This document shows, in pieces, positions 62,341 to 64,000 of a stretch of 64,000 bases of DNA. The notes beneath the pieces are model-generated. The model was not told where the DNA came from. It did not search any database and was given only the letters and a program-made list of their open reading frames with translations. Both the position numbers and the translations under genes were made by a program. Source of the stretch: Dichomitus squalens LYAD-421 SS1 (taxonomy: Eukaryota > Basidiomycota > Agaricomycetes > Polyporales > Polyporaceae). The stretch lies in contig NW_006766887.1 of NCBI RefSeq assembly GCF_000275845.1, positions 1,198,668 to 1,262,667 on the forward strand. Direction: 5' to 3'. How positions within the stretch are numbered: the stretch's first letter is position 1; each line of letters opens with the position of its first letter.

Positions 62341-63664
62341 TTATGCGGAAATTCCGTCCGAACCTGAGACACGCGCGTCCAAAGTCGAGCCTTGAGTGTC
62401 GAAAGCCGCCGAACCTTCCGTAGCCTCCAGAGCGCTTTGAAGTGTCCACCCCGAGCCAATGTCGTCGTCGTCAGCAGCATAGGAAACCCCTTCGGATGGT
62501 GGGCGTTCGTTGTCCTTATCTGGCTGGAGTGTCGCCTCCAACCTCTCTAATAGTTGAGCTCGGCGCATGGCTACAGCCCGCTCCCAGATGTTAGGCTCGC
62601 TGTCTTGACCAGAGGGGGGGGTGTCGTCATCGTAAAGCGATTGATTCCTTTGTTCGATGCGCTTGAGGCGCAGCTTGTCATCACCATATGCATTGCCAAA
62701 TATCCAGCTGTACACGAAAAGAGTGAGAGAAGGCAAGGCAGAGTACGAGCACCACAAACTGATTATAGAAAGCAAATACATTCTCTTCGACAACCTCTTC
62801 CTCCGTAACTGGCACGGGATGATAGTCGTCCGCGGATCCTTCGTGGGCTTCAGATTCGACGCCCAGAAACTCCAAGAGATCGCCGTGAAGTCTCTTTCCA
62901 GAGCCATCGGCGTCGTCGCCATCCCATTCAGGCTTGCTGCTTAAAAGAAACCGTAGCTGCGAAAATGTGGCTAGGGTGAAGTGGGACCGAAGGAGGTATG
63001 ATGGCGGACATACTAGGATAGCCACATAGGCGAGGACAGCGGCAGATGCACAGTGGACATGATATTTTCTTGCCAGCGAGGATCGACCGGTACCACGACA
63101 CCCAGCCGGGCGATCCGCGGCAGTTGCTCCCATGAGGAGAGTACGTACACACTAGATATTAGCGGGAGTACGGTGAGTCAGCTCGAGAGGCACGACACGT
63201 CAACACTTACCTTAAGAACAATGGTTGACTTGAAAATTCCGCGGGCGGGGTCTTCGGCTCGGTACTGGAGGATGTCAGGGAACAAGAAAGAAGGGAACGT
63301 CGAATTGTCGTCGGTAGCAGGATTGTCTTGCAGACGCCGATTTTTTACAGCCGGTGTCTCTGCAAGCCTTCTCGTGCGATATCTAAGGGCGCAGGTCAGC
63401 GGAAACAGACATTGCAAGGAAATTAGGAAAACGGAGATACAAATCGGGTGCACGATCAAAATCGTCTCGCTCGTTGATGTTGACAAGTAGGCGTGCAGTA
63501 TAGGTTGAATAGAAGCCACCGTTGCGCTCCCTGAGGGAATATTCTGAGGGCGTTAGGGGGGGGATTTTCTGTCCTGGAAGGTCGACGGCTTCGAAGAATC
63601 TTGGGAGTTCGACCTTGAGGGTCCGAATATCTGTGGCTCGGGCCGCTCGCGCGTGGAAATCGAG
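62341..63664 (-). CDS. Membrane-protein gene of unknown family, 5' end not found
   Basis: The first visible exon begins at 63664, after a CTTAG acceptor, with DFHARAARATDIRTLKVELP, RFFEAVDLPGQKIPPLTPSE, YSLRERNGGFYSTYTARLLV and NINERDDFDRAPDL. A 58-base intron joins to YRTRRLAETPAVKNRRLQDN and ILQYRAEDPARGIF. The following exons contain AAVLAYVAILVCPPSYLL, probably membrane-spanning, then FSQLRFLLSSKPEWDGDDAD, LLEFLGVESEAHEGSA and VTEEEVVEENVFAFYN. After another short intron the hydrophilic tail reads WIFGNAYGDDKLRLKRIEQR, RRAQLLERLEATLQPDKD and a Ser/Asp-rich end, stopping at 62341. One middle junction (around 63140-63180) is uncertain. I do not recognise the family. The expected 5' exons are replaced by repeat-like DNA at 63680-63960, so the gene may be truncated or may start beyond the window. 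Confidence 0.6.
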
Positions 63665-63665
63665 C

Positions 63666-64000
63666 TAAGAGGTTAGTAAGTGATAAACTCGGGGCTGTGA
63701 AGACAAAGATTAGATCCGACTAGAGTCGAAGCAAGATCTTCAGTCAGTAAGGAAAGACTATATTGCAGCAACGAACTGTACCTAGAGTCGAAGCAAGACT
63801 ACAAAGTTTAAGTAAGTAACTACAAGTTAGAGGTAAAGATAACGAAGTACTCACTCTTCAGTCAGTAAGGAAAGACTGAAGAGGGAGGACGCAATCTGAA
63901 GTCCTTATATACTACAGAGAAGTGTCCATGACTAATCGAAGAGTGGTTAGTCACATGTACCATAGTGCGATGAATAATACGATGGTGAAAGAATTGCGAC
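63666..64000 (-). mobile_element. Possible LTR fragment at the window edge
   Basis: Two repeats lie close together: CTAGAGTCGAAGCAAGA at 63720-63736 and 63782-63798, and a 22-base copy starting CTTCAGTCAGTAAGG at 63738 and 63856. On the minus strand a TATA-like AGTATATAAGG (63913-63903) is followed by a CT-rich block, a layout typical of fungal copia-type LTR promoters. A small palindrome (TGACTAA ... TTAGTCA, 63929-63953) lies upstream. No boundary or target duplication was seen, so the element type is a guess. Confidence 0.4.
63903..63913 (-). promoter_or_regulatory. TATA-like element on the minus strand
   Basis: AGTATATAAGG read on the minus strand, pointing toward the membrane-protein gene at 62341-63664; could drive it if the LTR reading is right. 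Confidence 0.35.

Overview
The window is nuclear DNA of a filamentous basidiomycete, most likely an agaricomycete of polypore type. Genes are split by many GT-AG introns of about 45-70 bases, intergenic gaps are short, and the families are typical of Agaricomycetes: BTB and F-box proteins with family-specific insertions, a 7-TM protein, a secreted S53 peptidase, a GMC oxidoreductase, a HET-domain protein and fungal Zn2Cys6 regulators. No rRNA, tRNA or CRISPR array was recognised. Most gene models below were built by hand from splice sites, reading frame and remembered family motifs.

Layout. 1-3 kb: a partial BTB gene (minus) facing a decayed urate oxidase gene. 3-9 kb: a short-chain dehydrogenase, a single-pass membrane protein and the snRNA cap hypermethylase TGS1. 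9-12.7 kb: an intact F-box gene followed by a ruined copy. 12.7-15.2 kb: no convincing gene. 15.2-17.4 kb: a four-zinc-knuckle protein ending in an MCM3-like winged helix. 18.3-19.4 kb: a CACTA-like non-autonomous transposon. 20-24 kb: a glycolipid-transfer-protein gene and a casein kinase 2 alpha gene in divergent orientation. 24-29.8 kb: only orphan exon-like pieces. 29.9-38.7 kb: two tandem Zn2Cys6 transcription factors. 39-47 kb: a 7-TM protein, a secreted sedolisin and a GMC oxidoreductase. 47.8-51 kb: a proline-rich CxxC protein and ESCRT-I subunit VPS28. 51-58.7 kb: a second intact F-box gene and a spherulin-4/GH135-like gene lie between two members of an unnamed family, one of which looks broken. 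59-64 kb: an intronless HET gene, then the 3' part of a membrane-protein gene next to LTR-like repeats.

Housekeeping functions (TGS1, CK2, VPS28, GLTP) are interleaved with lineage-specific families that duplicate and decay. There is no operon-like or obvious biosynthetic cluster. The secreted peptidase and GMC oxidoreductase (convergent) and the spherulin-4 protein are likely extracellular. The most unusual items are the zinc-knuckle/MCM3-like fusion, the uricase pseudogene, the GLTP and spherulin-4 proteins with altered key residues, the CACTA-like element, and the unnamed paralog pair.
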